Source: Wolfiporia cocos (lineage: Eukaryota; Basidiomycota; Agaricomycetes; Polyporales; Phaeolaceae). From it: 64,000 nt of DNA. Position numbers and translations under genes: made by a program. Under the pieces are notes generated by a model that worked only from the letters and a program-made list of their open reading frames with translations, did no database searches and had not been told where the DNA came from. Of the stretch, positions 45,227-56,977 are shown piece by piece. Numbering within the stretch: the stretch's first letter is position 1; every line of letters starts with the position of its first letter. The stretch covers positions 620,001 through 684,000 of the forward strand of contig JACCLO010000009.1 in assembly GCA_029448655.1 (NCBI GenBank). The letters are read 5' to 3'.

Positions 45227-47322
45227 CACTTATGGTCACATTGTTACATGTCTCGTTACCTAGCACATGACCCAGTAGATACGGCGCACAGGCCACGTCT
45301 TTAGGGCAGTCTCGGTAGTAGATACAAACATGTATATAATACGACGAGATGTGGGCTTACACCCCATCTCTTAGATTCTCGACAATGGTGTATCACCCTT
45401 ACTCGCTTATCGCTGTGTGATCTACTGGCCCGGGGCCCATATCTCGCCTGCCTTGTCTGTGAGGTTATCAGCTATGTCGGCGTACACTAGGAATGCGGGG
45501 ATGCCCCATCCATGTAGCCTCTGCGCTCACCTCTGGTTGGTGCCTTATGGCCTCGTTGTAGGCCTGTATGGATCCCCCTGAGCCCAGGGGTCGCACAGAC
45601 AGTGAGTCTGTGTCACAGACTCTGAGAATTGCAGCTCAAATGCATCAATGCACATTCTGCCTGCTCTTGATAAGGTATGCACCACAGCATATGTGGTGGA
45701 ATTGCTCATTTCATTGTTGGCTCAGATCCACAAGATTGTTCGTGTAGTACGATCAAGCCCGCAGCGCAAGCGCCAGTGGCTTGATGAGGTCAGCCTTTCG
45801 CTTATGCATCAAGCTAGCACAGCAGATGTGGCTGACGAGGCATTAATGCTTATCCTTGATGTCAAGACCTGCTGGTCATCAACTCATCAAATGCTTCGTA
45901 AGTTTCACATCACATTCTGGCCTACACTTGAGCTAATGTGTTCATTAGGCTGTGCAATCAAATATCAGGAAGCCATCCAGTCTTTTGTTGCAAATCACCG
46001 TGACCTTTGCCAGCTCGAGCTTGATGAAGCAGAATGGGGTGCTCTGAAACTGGTCACAGATTGGCTATGGATGTTCCGCTCCGCAACAGAGCAAATGTCC
46101 TCTTCTCATGATGTGACGCTCTCATTTGTGCACACAATATTCCATTTATTACAGGATCACCTCAAACAGGCAATGGAGTGCCTTTCACCTGGTTCACTTT
46201 CACAGCTGCATGGTGGATTGATCAAGGCATATCTCAAACTCTCGGAATACCATACATTCTTTGAAGAGTCTCTGTATTATATTTGGGCATGTTGTTTGTA
46301 TTCGACGACCATTCTCACATTTCTTGCAGCTTACAATTTTCAATACAGTGCTTGACCCTCGCATAAATTATGAGGGTCTTAAGGCAGAAGCTTCGAAGGA
46401 TACCAATTCGGAAAGTCAAGAACAGTATATGCAGCATATTGAAAATGCAAAGGAATCGCTCAAGGCTCACTACCGCAAACATTTTGTACCGCATCCTACA
46501 TGCAATACAGTGACAACAGTACCGAATGGACGTGATGAACAATCAAACTCTCAGCGCACTCCCATTAATTTCAATTTCTTCACTTCATATGCAGTGGAAC
46601 CGCAGATGTTGCCCGCAGACGAGATTGACAAATACCTTGGCTTGAAGCCCTTGGGCTTCCCATGTGACTATAACAGCACAGGCACTGACCCGCTGCATTG
46701 GTGGAAAGAGCACCAATAGATGTTTCCAAATCTATGCCGGTTTGCGTGTGACATTCTCTGCATCCCCGGTATGTCGTTCATTTATCTATAGCATCAGTTT
46801 TACTCAATAATCCATAGGTTCCGCTGTCGCTGTTGAGTGGGCATTCTCATCTGGCCGAGATGTTGTCTCATTACGCCATGCCAGTATCAAACCATCCACC
46901 ATCTGCAAACTAATGTTGATCAAGCACAAGTTGATACAAGCAAGGAGAGAGATGAAATGAGCAGTGGAACAGGATTTATTATTTGCATAGACTGTGTAAT
47001 TGCATGCTATATTTATTACGGGCGTAATACGGAGAGGCAGAACAGAATTTGATATTTGTAGACTGTGCAAACTGCATGCCGTATTTACGGGCGTAATACG
47101 GAGACGTACTGAAATACGGCCGTATCGCGTACTGCAAAACTGCAATACGGCGAAATACGGATACGGCCGTATCAGTATTCCCACGTATTATTACGTCCGT
47201 ATCCGCATACTGTACGGCTGGTGCCCTACTATTAACACCCCAATTTCTGCTTCACCGTTAATTAAATACATAATCACACACTGCTAATTAGCCGGTGCTA
47301 TTAGTATTTAACCGCGCCCTAA

Positions 47323-50300
47323 CAGAATCAGCTCGAAGCGTCTCTGAGCTCTGCACTCGTCGCCGCTGTCTCCTCGCAAAATGTCGCCGTCTGTCGTAAT
47401 TATTTCGCGATCTTCGATGCGGGAAAGTGAGAGCTCATCCTACGTGTCTGCGAGTGTCCAGAACTCCTCTACGCTCCTGTCGACGTTCTATTCCTCATTC
47501 TTGGCGGCCCTTCAGACGGAGAGGACATCAATACCTGCCATCTTTCCAGATCCTCAGCCCATGCTTTCGGCACTGATCACTTCAACACTGTCTGCGTTGC
47601 AGCCGATGTGGAAGGGAAAGGTGGAGATGCAGAGAAAGCAGGTCGCCGACAGCGTGAGCTAGTGAGACCGAGATACGGTAGCAGCGCGAACCTTACACAC
47701 GAGCAATATACGAGCAGCCAATGATGAATGCTCGTATACAAATGTGTATAAATAAGAAACGAAATAAAAGAACAGAAAAACACTATTGGATGTCTTAACA
47801 ACGGACTTACTAATGACCAATCTCACAACCTTCCGGTATCTTGATAGCTGCGTCGCGTCGAGGAACGGCGTCGACTTGCTGAGTCCTTAGCTATAGTGCG
47901 AAGCAGACGAGATAGCGAAAAACGCGGGGAGATTGATGATTTGCAACGCTTCGAGGGCCAGCCTTAATGTTACAGGACGCGCGAAATTCGAGAGCCGACA
48001 GAAAAAATACAGAAAAACAAGTATGACGAGATGGAGGAGACACCTTTTTGAGTAAGTAACTTGCCATAATAATACAACTAGCAAAGGAACGAGACGGAAG
48101 CCGCGTCATCGGCGCAGACGTGTCCGCTATACCTTAAGACACGTCAACCCGACGCGCAATGGCTCTAACGTAATTGGCTGATCGCAAACCGCGCCCTATC
48201 TACTTGCGCATCTTGCCGCCCTCGAGCGCGGGACATCAGTTTGGATCGCCAACAGTTCTACGTCACGTCAGTTCAACACATCCGTGGGTTACAGCTCGCA
48301 CGCACGCTGATAGAGTCGATAGGGGATAGGAAAGTATAGTAGAATTAAATAAAGCGTACCGTAAAAGTCAATAACGAGAGAGAGAACAAGCTGCCGCAGT
48401 CAAGATGAGCTAGCCAGAGAGTGACAGCGAAGCTAGTTACTGCGAAGGGAAGCGTGAAGGGAAGTGTGAAGAGTTGCGATCGACGTTGGGCTTGCTACAT
48501 TCGGATTCTTCGATGCGTCGCGTCGTGCTCCACCTCCACACCGACGTTCTCTCGACGCCTTGCAGCTGTTTCCGCTTATCACGGCGCGAATGCGCTTCAT
48601 GAACTCGTCGCTGCATACCGGCCACTCAAAACTTCGCTCTGGCTGTTGACAAGATTTTCGAGAAGTTCTCGACAACGCTTTCAGTATATGCAACGAGCGA
48701 CGCCGGTGATGACCACACGCATCCCCGACGGCGCACATCCACGCGCCGATTGTCGATGACTACTACGCGCCGCGTGTCCATGCATCGAGCATCCATGAGC
48801 GGTGTCCCGCCTGCTCCAGATCATGTGCCGGTGATCCCTGTTCTAGGGTGGGATACCGATCTTTTTGCACCCTTCGCAGATTTCCAGGCAGACTACGCGT
48901 CGCTCGAAGGGCGATGTCTGGACGAAGCGCTCGCAGGCGCGCTGCGTGCGACACCCACGCCCGCCAGTGGCGCGGACCGCGCTCGGATCTTGAGTGAACG
49001 CATGGTGGACGTATTCGCCGCCGCGGAGGAGGCTAGCGGGCGCTGCATTGCATCAACTCACGGATACGGCGCTGTCCCGGACACGTCACGCGCCAAAGTC
49101 TCGCGCAACCCTGGGGGTATGACCTGACCTGACGGATCTAGACTATACGAGGATTCCACTGTCGAAATTTACGGGTAGGCACCCGCTCGTGAGGCTACGC
49201 GCTCCCTTTCGGACTCCAGGGACTTCGTCTGGATAGGTTCAAACGCACGGCGTAGGTGCGTACAATCCGTCCCCTTTTATGCTAACGGTGACTCATCTGC
49301 CCATACCGCTCAGATTATCAGCCCCCCGACTCCCGCCGCGCCCCGCCATTTCTTGGCGCGCTATTGATATTGACTCCGATCAATGCAATGCGCGACTCCG
49401 GTCGCACCATCGTGCGCCGAGCGCGTCGACTTCTAACATCCACCATTTGCTTGAAGCTGTGCGTGTGCTGCTCGATCGCACCCTGGCGTTCGAGAGGAAA
49501 CTTCGCTTGGATCTGGTGCAGGTGTCCATGGCTTTCCGAGCAGCAAGGCAGAACGTCAACGGGGCCGGCACATATGGCGGCGCCGCGACGACCCGGGGTG
49601 CGATTCAGATCCTAATGCAGTCAGAGTTGAATTCGGCAGCCCTGCATGCATTGCTCGACAGCGTTGATCCTGAGCCGCCGGCTACAGCCCAGGCACAGCT
49701 GGCACCCAGCGTGCCTCCTTCGCCAGATCTCCGTAAATCATCCTTTGCGGCTCCCCCCAACGCCAATACGCCCATCAACGTTGTTCCATTGCTCACCGAA
49801 TTCTGCGAAGCGATCTCCGCTTTCGCCCAGGCCTGCCAGGTCAGGTTGCAACAGACCATATTACGACCCTTGTTTGCCCACCTTGCACCATACGCAGCAC
49901 TACCTCTTTGGGCTGCTCCAGACAATCAGTCCAAGCGTCAGGCCGCTACGAGCGCGGCCGGGGGAGCAATTAGCGCAGTGCACGTTCCCACATTCTCGCT
50001 CAGTACAAGCAGCACGATGGCCCGCGTCGCTGAAGGCTTGCTCAGCCTGCCGCGGCTATTTGAAGTGTATGCTGACGATGATGCGCTCGCTGTCTCGCTT
50101 TAGACGCTATCTCACGTCAACGAGAAGTTCTCGCGTGTAGTAGCGGAATTTGCGCCCGCCCCCATGGTCCGCCGGAAATAAAACAACGCCGTTCTCCCTC
50201 CTGCCCGAACAAATGCAAATACAGGTCAGTATGCAGGCTATGGCTCCCACGTAGTTGCAGAGTATCGGGGATCTCCATTTCTCTCCTGATGGCGTGGCAG

Positions 50301-50640
50301 CTGCGTGGCTGGCTTCCCTAACACGTAGCCTCCACGCACATCTTACTCGGGAGGTCCTGCCGAAGATACTTAAGCTCACGACATCGGATGCAGCGCAGCT
50401 CGCTGCGGACCTCGGGTGGTTGGCGAACATTGTAGAAGCTTTGAATGTTGAATGGACACCGTTGATGCGATGGAAGAGGTGGGTGGAGCAGAACGAGAGC
50501 GAGGGGGGTGGAAAGCTTGTCGTAGGCACGAACTGCGATCAGGAAGAGGAGTTGCTAGATCAGGACCCTCAATCAGACGGAAGGAAGAAGATGGCGAAGA
50601 TGGCATTGCGGGCGTAATGGCACGATTGCGTGGGTAGTCG
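47323..50640 (+). pseudogene. COG7 pseudogene (right-hand duplicate, lacks N-terminus)
   Basis: Similarity to COG7 starts abruptly at 47323 (equivalent to 14690, residue 198) and continues to the C-terminus. The first 197 residues are absent. Breaks: a deletion near 47415 (missing the FSNIQREAEF region), a 934-bp LTR at 47607-48540, a deletion and frame loss near 49080-49120, a segment of about 300 bp unlike COG7 (49145-49437), a TAG at 50102-50104 and small deletions near 50160-50220 and 50580. Long stretches (48750-49070, 49440-50100, 50255-50530) are still highly similar to the parent, so decay is recent or selection was lost late. No functional product is expected. Confidence 0.9.
47607..48540. 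mobile_element. solo LTR, family G, in the COG7 pseudogene
   Basis: Comparison with intact COG7 (15050-15075) shows exactly 934 inserted bp plus a 4-bp duplication CCGA (47603-47606 and 48541-48544). The insert begins TGTGGA and ends TCCACA, a perfect 6-bp inverted repeat with TG...CA ends. It has no long frame. These are properties of a solo LTR. It is unlike LTR families A-E in this window. Confidence 0.82.
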
Positions 50641-51234
50641 GTGAAACTGTTAAGATGGCGGCGCTGTTTCTCCTCAATTGGTTCAGACCCTTATCCGTAT
50701 ACCTGCCTTATCTGGACGGTGAGCGTACCGCACTGCCTGCATTTATGCAATCAGGATTGATGATTTGGATTGAGCTGTTTGTTTGTTGACCGGACGCCCC
50801 ATACGCCGTTAGATTCTACGCCGCATTGTGTTTTCACCTTGTTCTTGGCGCAGGACACCCAGCATCGTCCTCATCTTGAAGTTCCCACTGATTTCACTGG
50901 ACTACTGACTGGGACCTTGGGATAGTCACGCCAAATGAGGAATGGCCTTCGCTGGGAATGCATACTGCTGTTCGCAGAGATCTGTTCGCGCTCCACGGCA
51001 GGTGATACAGTCGAGTGACTACATTCCGTCTAAATTCCGCCAGACGCTTGAAAGAGTTCCTCCCAAGCCTCAAGCGACTGATGCCTAGGGTGCGAGCTAT
51101 ATGTCGAGCGCCAATGCGCGCTCAAATACAAAACGAACGGGCGGTCAAATACAAAATCGCACCCACGGAGGCCTTGAAGGCATCCACCAGTGGCCCTCAC
51201 AGTTTCACGACTAATTGGCGGTGCAAATCATCCG

Positions 51235-53927
51235 ATGATTACTGACGAAGCAGTGGACGCCTCCAACAGCTTGATGCATGGCAACGAGAAGACCGCGGAT
51301 GTCAGGAATGAATTGTTGACCGTCGATCTGAATGTGCCCCTGACTGTCGCAGACTTACGATTGTACCACGAAGTTCATGCCGGTCGTCTTGTCATTGATC
51401 CCGAGTACGTTGATCATGCACCTCACTCATTCTCGACTTCGTCATTCACCCTCATCGTAAAGGGAGGCGAGAAAAGAATTCGGTGAAGATGTTGCGAAAA
51501 GTCTTAAGCTCTCTCAAGACGGCAGTAAGGTTCTGTGGCCCCAGCCAACTGATGATCAAGAGGATCCCCAAAATGTGCGAAGCTACTAGTATGCTCGTTA
51601 TTCAAAGATGCTAACCAGCGGCCCGGGGTCTCAAGTGGAGCAATTCCCGCAAGAGCTTCCAGCTGCTGATAATCACGCTAGCTGCTTTTGTACCCGACTT
51701 CGATTCAAGCCTTGGTACGACTTGTTCATATAGCATTCTCAACCTTTATAAACCAGGGTCCGACCCTCGATCTTCTCATAGGCATTGCTTCTTTATTTTC
51801 TTTGGCCGAGCAGTTCAACACAACGACAGGTGTTATAAACGATTTGACATCCAAGTGTGTCTCCTACACCCAGCCATGAGAAATATTAATGATCTCTGCT
51901 TATTAACTGCTCGATCCCTTTCGTATCTGTCGATTTCCGACAATGGCATCATTTGCTGTCGCGGAAATTCTCCCGATATCGTTAGCTGGAGCATCTTTTT
52001 GCTTGGTAGTCGCTCTTTCTCGGATTATCATTCTATGCTAAGTATATGAAAACAGGGTGGGGTAGCATCATAGCTGTGATGTTAATCCGTCGCTTCGGAC
52101 GTCTACCTATTCTTTTCTGGTCTCAGGTAATTGTGCCGTATGGCTATATGGATTGCCTTATCTCATGAATCCAGGTCATCGCTGTAGGATTTTTGATAGG
52201 GTGTACATTCGCTCCCAGTTTGAAGACATTCGCAGGTAATTTGTCGAGTACTGTCCCATTGCGCATATGATACGAATTTGAGCTCAGCCATGCGCTGTCT
52301 AACGGCATTCTTCGGGTAAGTTATACCGTTGAAACAATCCTGTGCCTTTGTGAACTGATTGGCTCTTAGAACCTGTCCGCAAGTCACAGTGTGTTGGTTT
52401 CATTGTACCCAGGTCCAGGTCCCACTAATCCATATAAGGGGCTTTTTGTTGTCTCTGACATGTATCCATTCCACCTACAAGCTCGTAAAGCAAGTACTTT
52501 AGTTATCGGCCGACTCTTCCCGCGTCCTCAACTTAGGATTACAGCTTAATATTTGGGCTATGGGCTTCATCGTCTCTCCGTTTGTCGGCCCATTTCTGTT
52601 GGGCTTTCTAGTCGCACGAGCGAGGTGCGTATTCAGGCTCACTCATGGCTGTAACTGGTGTTAACCAACGCGGCACAGTTGGAGGTGGAGTTATGGGGTC
52701 GGATCCATCTATGGTGGATTCGTTGTCCTATTGATCGCATTGTTTGCGCAAGAGACGTAAGGACTCGGCATTACTATCAATATTTGTCGCATAACACACA
52801 GTGCAGGATATATGACCGTGCACTCGCGAACCCTCGTCCAATTCCTCCCCCAAGATCCGCGCTAAGATATCGTGTAGAAACTCTCATTGGCATCACAGGC
52901 GCACGCATGTCTCGCTATCGTCCGGGATGGAAAGAGGTATCACTGGGGTGCTTGAACATCATCTGGCGCCCACATCTTCTCTCCATTCTATTGTTTGAGG
53001 TATGTCATTTCTCGGGCCAACAAAGGGAATTGGAACGTCCATTAAGCCACATACAGGCAATGGTATTCGGTTTTAGTATCGGAATAAACGTGTGTCTCAA
53101 ACGCAAATTGTGACGTAGCTGAGGTGATTGGAACCCTGATGACAGACAACGAATGCAGTGTTTCTTGGTCTCCCGCCCCCTGTGGGCTATGCGTTTAATC
53201 AGTATGCCATCTCGGGTATGTACGCGACTCCGGTGGTATGTCTCCTTCATCATCATCAACTCGTATATTGATGATGTGTCAGGTTGCCACGTTCATTGGC
53301 GAGCTGATAGGACGTGTGATTAACGATTGGGTGATGGAAGTTTGTATCAGGCGTAACAAGGGTGTGTTTGAGGCGGAAGCAAGGCTTTGGTAAGTGCAAG
53401 GCTGCTTACATTCTTAGCTCCTATCCAAATTGACATCGCTACACAGGACATGTTATATTGCTATTCCATTGTACATTTGCGGGTTCGTTGTCCTAGGAGC
53501 TGCTTTCGAAAAGCACTTGGGTGTTGCCGCACTCGTGATGGGATGGGGCATCGGACAAGTTGCGATCATGATGTGTACGGTGGCAGTATGTGAGCAGCGC
53601 ATTTCATCTCTTTCTCAGTCACTGATCTAGTGTATGATGCTTCAGACGCCTATTGCAATGATTGTTTTCCGACACGCAAAGTATGTACGCTCAAGATTTA
53701 GGTCCAGATAAGTTATCAATTACGTTATTGAACAGGGAGAAGTTTCCGCATTGGTGAATTTCGCACGCACAATGGGTGGCTTTGCGGTGGCCTACTTTCA
53801 AGTTCCATGGGCGTCACGCAATGGTGCACTACAGACCTTTGGAGTCGAGGCTGCAGTTGTCTCGGCCCTGTTCATTCTGATAGTTCCTGTCCTACAGCTA
53901 AAGGGTGCATACTTGAGGGTAAGCTGA
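51235..53927 (+). CDS. MFS transporter (polyamine/drug:H+ antiporter type), copy 2
   Basis: This is the tandem duplicate of the gene at 17610-20297, with the same 19-exon plan and all frames open. Exon 1 runs from ATG 51235 to GA before 51405, and the last exon ends at TGA 53925-53927. The GC-donor intron is at 52490-52544. Differences from copy 1 are frequent in exons 1-6 (about 6% in exon 1) and in exons 16-18, but exons 7-13 with their introns differ at only about three positions. One acceptor shift before exon 18 changes VYDASDS to a VLYDASDA-like reading. The protein should be a 12-helix transporter with the same unknown substrate as copy 1. Confidence 0.87.
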
Positions 53928-54183
53928 AAGTTCGACCTTCAGTCGAGTTTGTCTGACGCTACGTCTGAAGGAGAGGTTTTCGTTGTGAGAAAGTGCTCCT
54001 CACGAGCCAAGCGAACACCACCATCTCAGCAGTGTCAACGCGACATTTTGTAGCCATGTACATATTATATCATGTTGGGACATTCGGATAAAGTATACAG
54101 CCAGGTGATACGCTGCTGCATATAACAGTCAACCGGAGAATTTCGCCTGGTTGCCTAGTCAGTGCTGGGAGTGGATATATACA

Positions 54184-56977
54184 TTACGAACTTACTCTGA
54201 GAAACGCCCCCTTCATCTGCAACGCAGGTACAATCAATAAAAAGAGCGTGGCAACTACCGCGGCCTCGACGCCGAAGGTTTGAAGTGCGCCATATCGCGT
54301 AGCCCAGGGAACCTGGAAGTACGCTACACTGAAGCCACCTAGCGTCCGAGAAAGATTCACCAGCGCAGATATTTCGCCCTACATCATCGTGGCTTTACTA
54401 AATGAAGGGAAAGACCTGTATATCTCTGAGACGCACCTGTCTATCGGGAAAGCAATCATTGCAGTAGGCATCTATCCAGAAAATGTCAGTGCTCATCCAC
54501 TCGTTCATGGAGACCGGCTAACAAACGGCCACCGTGTTGAATACGACCACACACTGGGCTATACCCCAGCCAAGAACCAGGCCTGCTATATTCAGATGCT
54601 GCATAGACGCTCCTAGAACTACAAATCCAGCGATATACAACACCACTGAGATATAACATGTCCTACAAAATGGGATAAGCTGACAACCTCTCTGGCATCG
54701 CCGATTGTAGACGCACCAAAGTCTCATCTCAGCTTCGAAAACCCCTCTGTTACGACGAATGCACACTTCCATGATCCAATCATTCAGATAGTGGCCTATT
54801 TGCTCGCCAACTAATACTGACACCTATCGGAAATCTGAGGTAACAGCAAATGCAAGATTCACGAATTACTTACGATGGGAGTCCCATAGGCACCGGCAAT
54901 AGCATACTCACTGAAGCCGTACCCAGAAGGTGGTGCTTCAGCGAGAAAAACAGCATTAGTCGTCTGATGTGACAGACGCACTCAGAAGGGCTCAATGTAG
55001 AATCGAAGAGCAATAGCCTACATTTATTCCTGTAGTGAAGCCAAATATCATAGCCTGATGCATAGGGGTCATTAATCAGTCTTTCGACAAGTACTACGTT
55101 TCTTGGGAAGATGCACCTCGAAAACCAGGATACTGAAAATGTGTGGACGCCACACTAAGTTGATGCAGGCAAAAGCGACAGAACGCCAGCTTGCCCTATA
55201 TCGCGACATGCGCCAGCCTGTGACGCCGACCAGTGTTTGTATTCTGTACAGTATGCGAGAGGTTGGCCGAGGAATAGGCTTGGGGTTAGGTAGGGCGCGG
55301 TCATACATTCTGATGGGAGTAATCAATTGTGACATAATCAGATAAGTCGAAATAAGATCGCACGTCTCTTTCATGAAGAATGTAATCATGAATACTACAA
55401 ATGCCCCATATAACGAGCCAATCCCATATGTCCAGCGCCAGCTAGTAATTATAACTGTCAGTATTACATGGTATATTTGAAATTGAGCCACGCACTTGGC
55501 TCGTGCAACTAAAAAGCCAAATGCAAACGGTGAAAGAAAAGGAGAAATGATAAACCCCATCGTCCAAACGTTGAGCTAATGGAATGCACCGGTCAGCAAT
55601 GGACACCCTCGTCCGCGACCGTGCAGCGGACCTTTCTCGCTTGCAGATGAAATGGGAACAGATCGGTAACAACGTACAACCCCTGCATAGCATCAAGGGG
55701 TGCTCATGATAATATATTGTGCGACATACGGTGACCTGAGGACACGTCCTGTGACAATACAGATGCCGCAGTCAGATTCAATCAAAACCAACCAATTTGT
55801 GCCACTCACCCGAAGAACGCAGTTAGGCAGCGCATTACTGTAGACGGTAATCAGTTAAGACAAATGAAAGTGGTGAAATAGAAATAGCATGCCGACCGGT
55901 GAACGTGTTCAGATCCGGCGCAAGGGTACAACCAACTAAAAATCCTAGGGCGAGTACCTAGCCAGTTGTACAATCAGCTCTCCGCTCTCATCTGCAATGA
56001 AATAAATTTCGTCGCCAGCTAACCTGAGACCAGAAGAGTATTGGAAGCCGTCCGTAGCGACGCATCATCATGACAGCAAAAATGCTACCCCATCCTGGGC
56101 CATCGAACACATTTTATGTTATCATACAATAGTAACAAAACCGTCAGCTCAACACCGAGGAATGCAGTATTTGAAGTACCGAGAAGAAAGATACTCCAAC
56201 TAATCGAAAAATTTTGCGTCGTAATTGAGTCACGATATGGTCCAAGAAGCGATAGCGTGCGTGAGACCACGTCAGGAACGTGAGAGGCCGGGAAAAGAAA
56301 CACGTAACGGCGGTGAGGAACGTTCTATTTCCGGGAGTAGTGAGAACGCACTTGGACGTGAGATCGTTGATGACACCTGATGTAGTATTGTATTGCTTTG
56401 CAAGCGCAAAGATGGAGGCAATGCCTGTGATAGGAACAATGTAATTCATTTTCATTCACTAAGGTTTCGAAATTACGCATTGTCCAGTAGATTAGACGTA
56501 CCAATACCGGAATCGAAGTCAGGTACAACCGCCGCGAGTGTGATGATAATAAGTTGGAAGTTTTTTTGCCAGTCTGACCACTATGTGTTCAGTAAGTGGT
56601 CAGTGTTCAGTTCAATGTACAATCAGATCAGAGACAGTACACACGTTTTGAGGATCCTCGGGGTCTTCCGTGGGTTGGGGCCAAAGAACCTTAGTTCCAT
56701 CGCTTGACAGCTTGAGGCGTTTGGCAATCTCTTCACCGAACTCTCGTTTTGCCTCTCTAAAAATGACTCGGTCAATGTATCATGCATATGAATAGGAAAC
56801 AAACACTCACTCTGGATCAATGACAAGACGTCCAGCATTGCGTTCATGATATGTGTAGAGGTCTAGTTCTCCGTCGGGGAATAGTGTTGCAGTCCGCGTC
56901 TCAATCACAGTTACCTCCTTGTTGACATCATCTTCGCTGCTAGCAGCGGTTTTCGAATTCGTAGAGCTTTGCAACAT
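54184..56977 (-). CDS. MFS transporter, copy 3 (convergent, diverged paralogue)
   Basis: On the minus strand, ATG at 56977 opens an N-terminus (MLQSSTNSKTAAS) unlike copies 1 and 2, then joins the common body: RLVIDPEEAKREFGEE, WPQPTEDPEDPQ, then DWQKNFQLIIITLAAVVPDF. Every intron position of copies 1 and 2 is found with proper splice sites, and the frame stays open to TAA at 54184-54186 (C-terminus LRVSS). The intron after HLQARK uses a GT donor where copies 1 and 2 use GC. Motifs GRLP, GVTGWRMSRYR and CNDCFPDRQ are kept. The 3' end lies 256 bp from that of copy 2. This is the older paralogue present before the tandem duplication. Confidence 0.85.

Larger units (their letters stand above)
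37196..45615 (+). mobile_element. solo LTR, family B (B2), split by a complete element
   Basis: The LTR begins TGTCACAAATT at 37196 and ends TCTGTGTCA at 45615, with the 5-bp direct repeat CAGAC (37191-37195 and 45616-45620). Removing the retrotransposon at 37372-45226 and one copy of its duplication leaves about 560 bp that aligns with B1 (6318-6938), including the TATA box and the TCGCACAGACAG tail. Confidence 0.88.
34717..46960 (+). pseudogene. hAT transposase, split by nested LTRs and nonsense mutations
   Basis: Plus-strand exons before the insertions (34717-36700) encode an acidic N-terminus, a region before about 35640 that may be a degenerate BED-type finger, a segment with QPFNAVEAPEF and SRLGKEFKVPSSETVKRWL (35700-35900), and TNNDKMMRALEERF with RCMPHTIHLLAIE (36310-36430), all typical of hAT catalytic cores. 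After the insertions, 45640-46960 continues with VRSSPQRKRQWLDEV, LDVKTCWSSTHQMLR and the C-terminal dimerisation region (DPLHWWKEHQ, then FPNLCRFACDILCIPGSAVAVEWAFSSG across an intron). At least two stops interrupt conserved positions: TGA at 36016-36018, in place of the expected Trp, and TAG at 46717-46719. With the LTR insertions the gene is dead. Confidence 0.85.
33002..47228 (+). mobile_element. hAT transposon carrying nested insertions
   Basis: The outer ends are TAGGGCACCA (33002) and its complement TGGTGCCCTA (ending 47228), flanked by a perfect 8-bp direct repeat CTATTAAC (32994-33001 and 47229-47236). An 8-bp duplication with short TIRs is diagnostic for hAT elements. Subterminal DNA at both ends (33010-33130 and 47015-47220) is crowded with ATACGG/CCGTAT repeats, typical of transposase-binding regions. 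Subtracting the solo LTR at 33599, the LTR at 36713 and the LTR at 37196 with its passenger leaves a native element of about 4.3 kb, which encodes one transposase on the plus strand. Confidence 0.93.
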
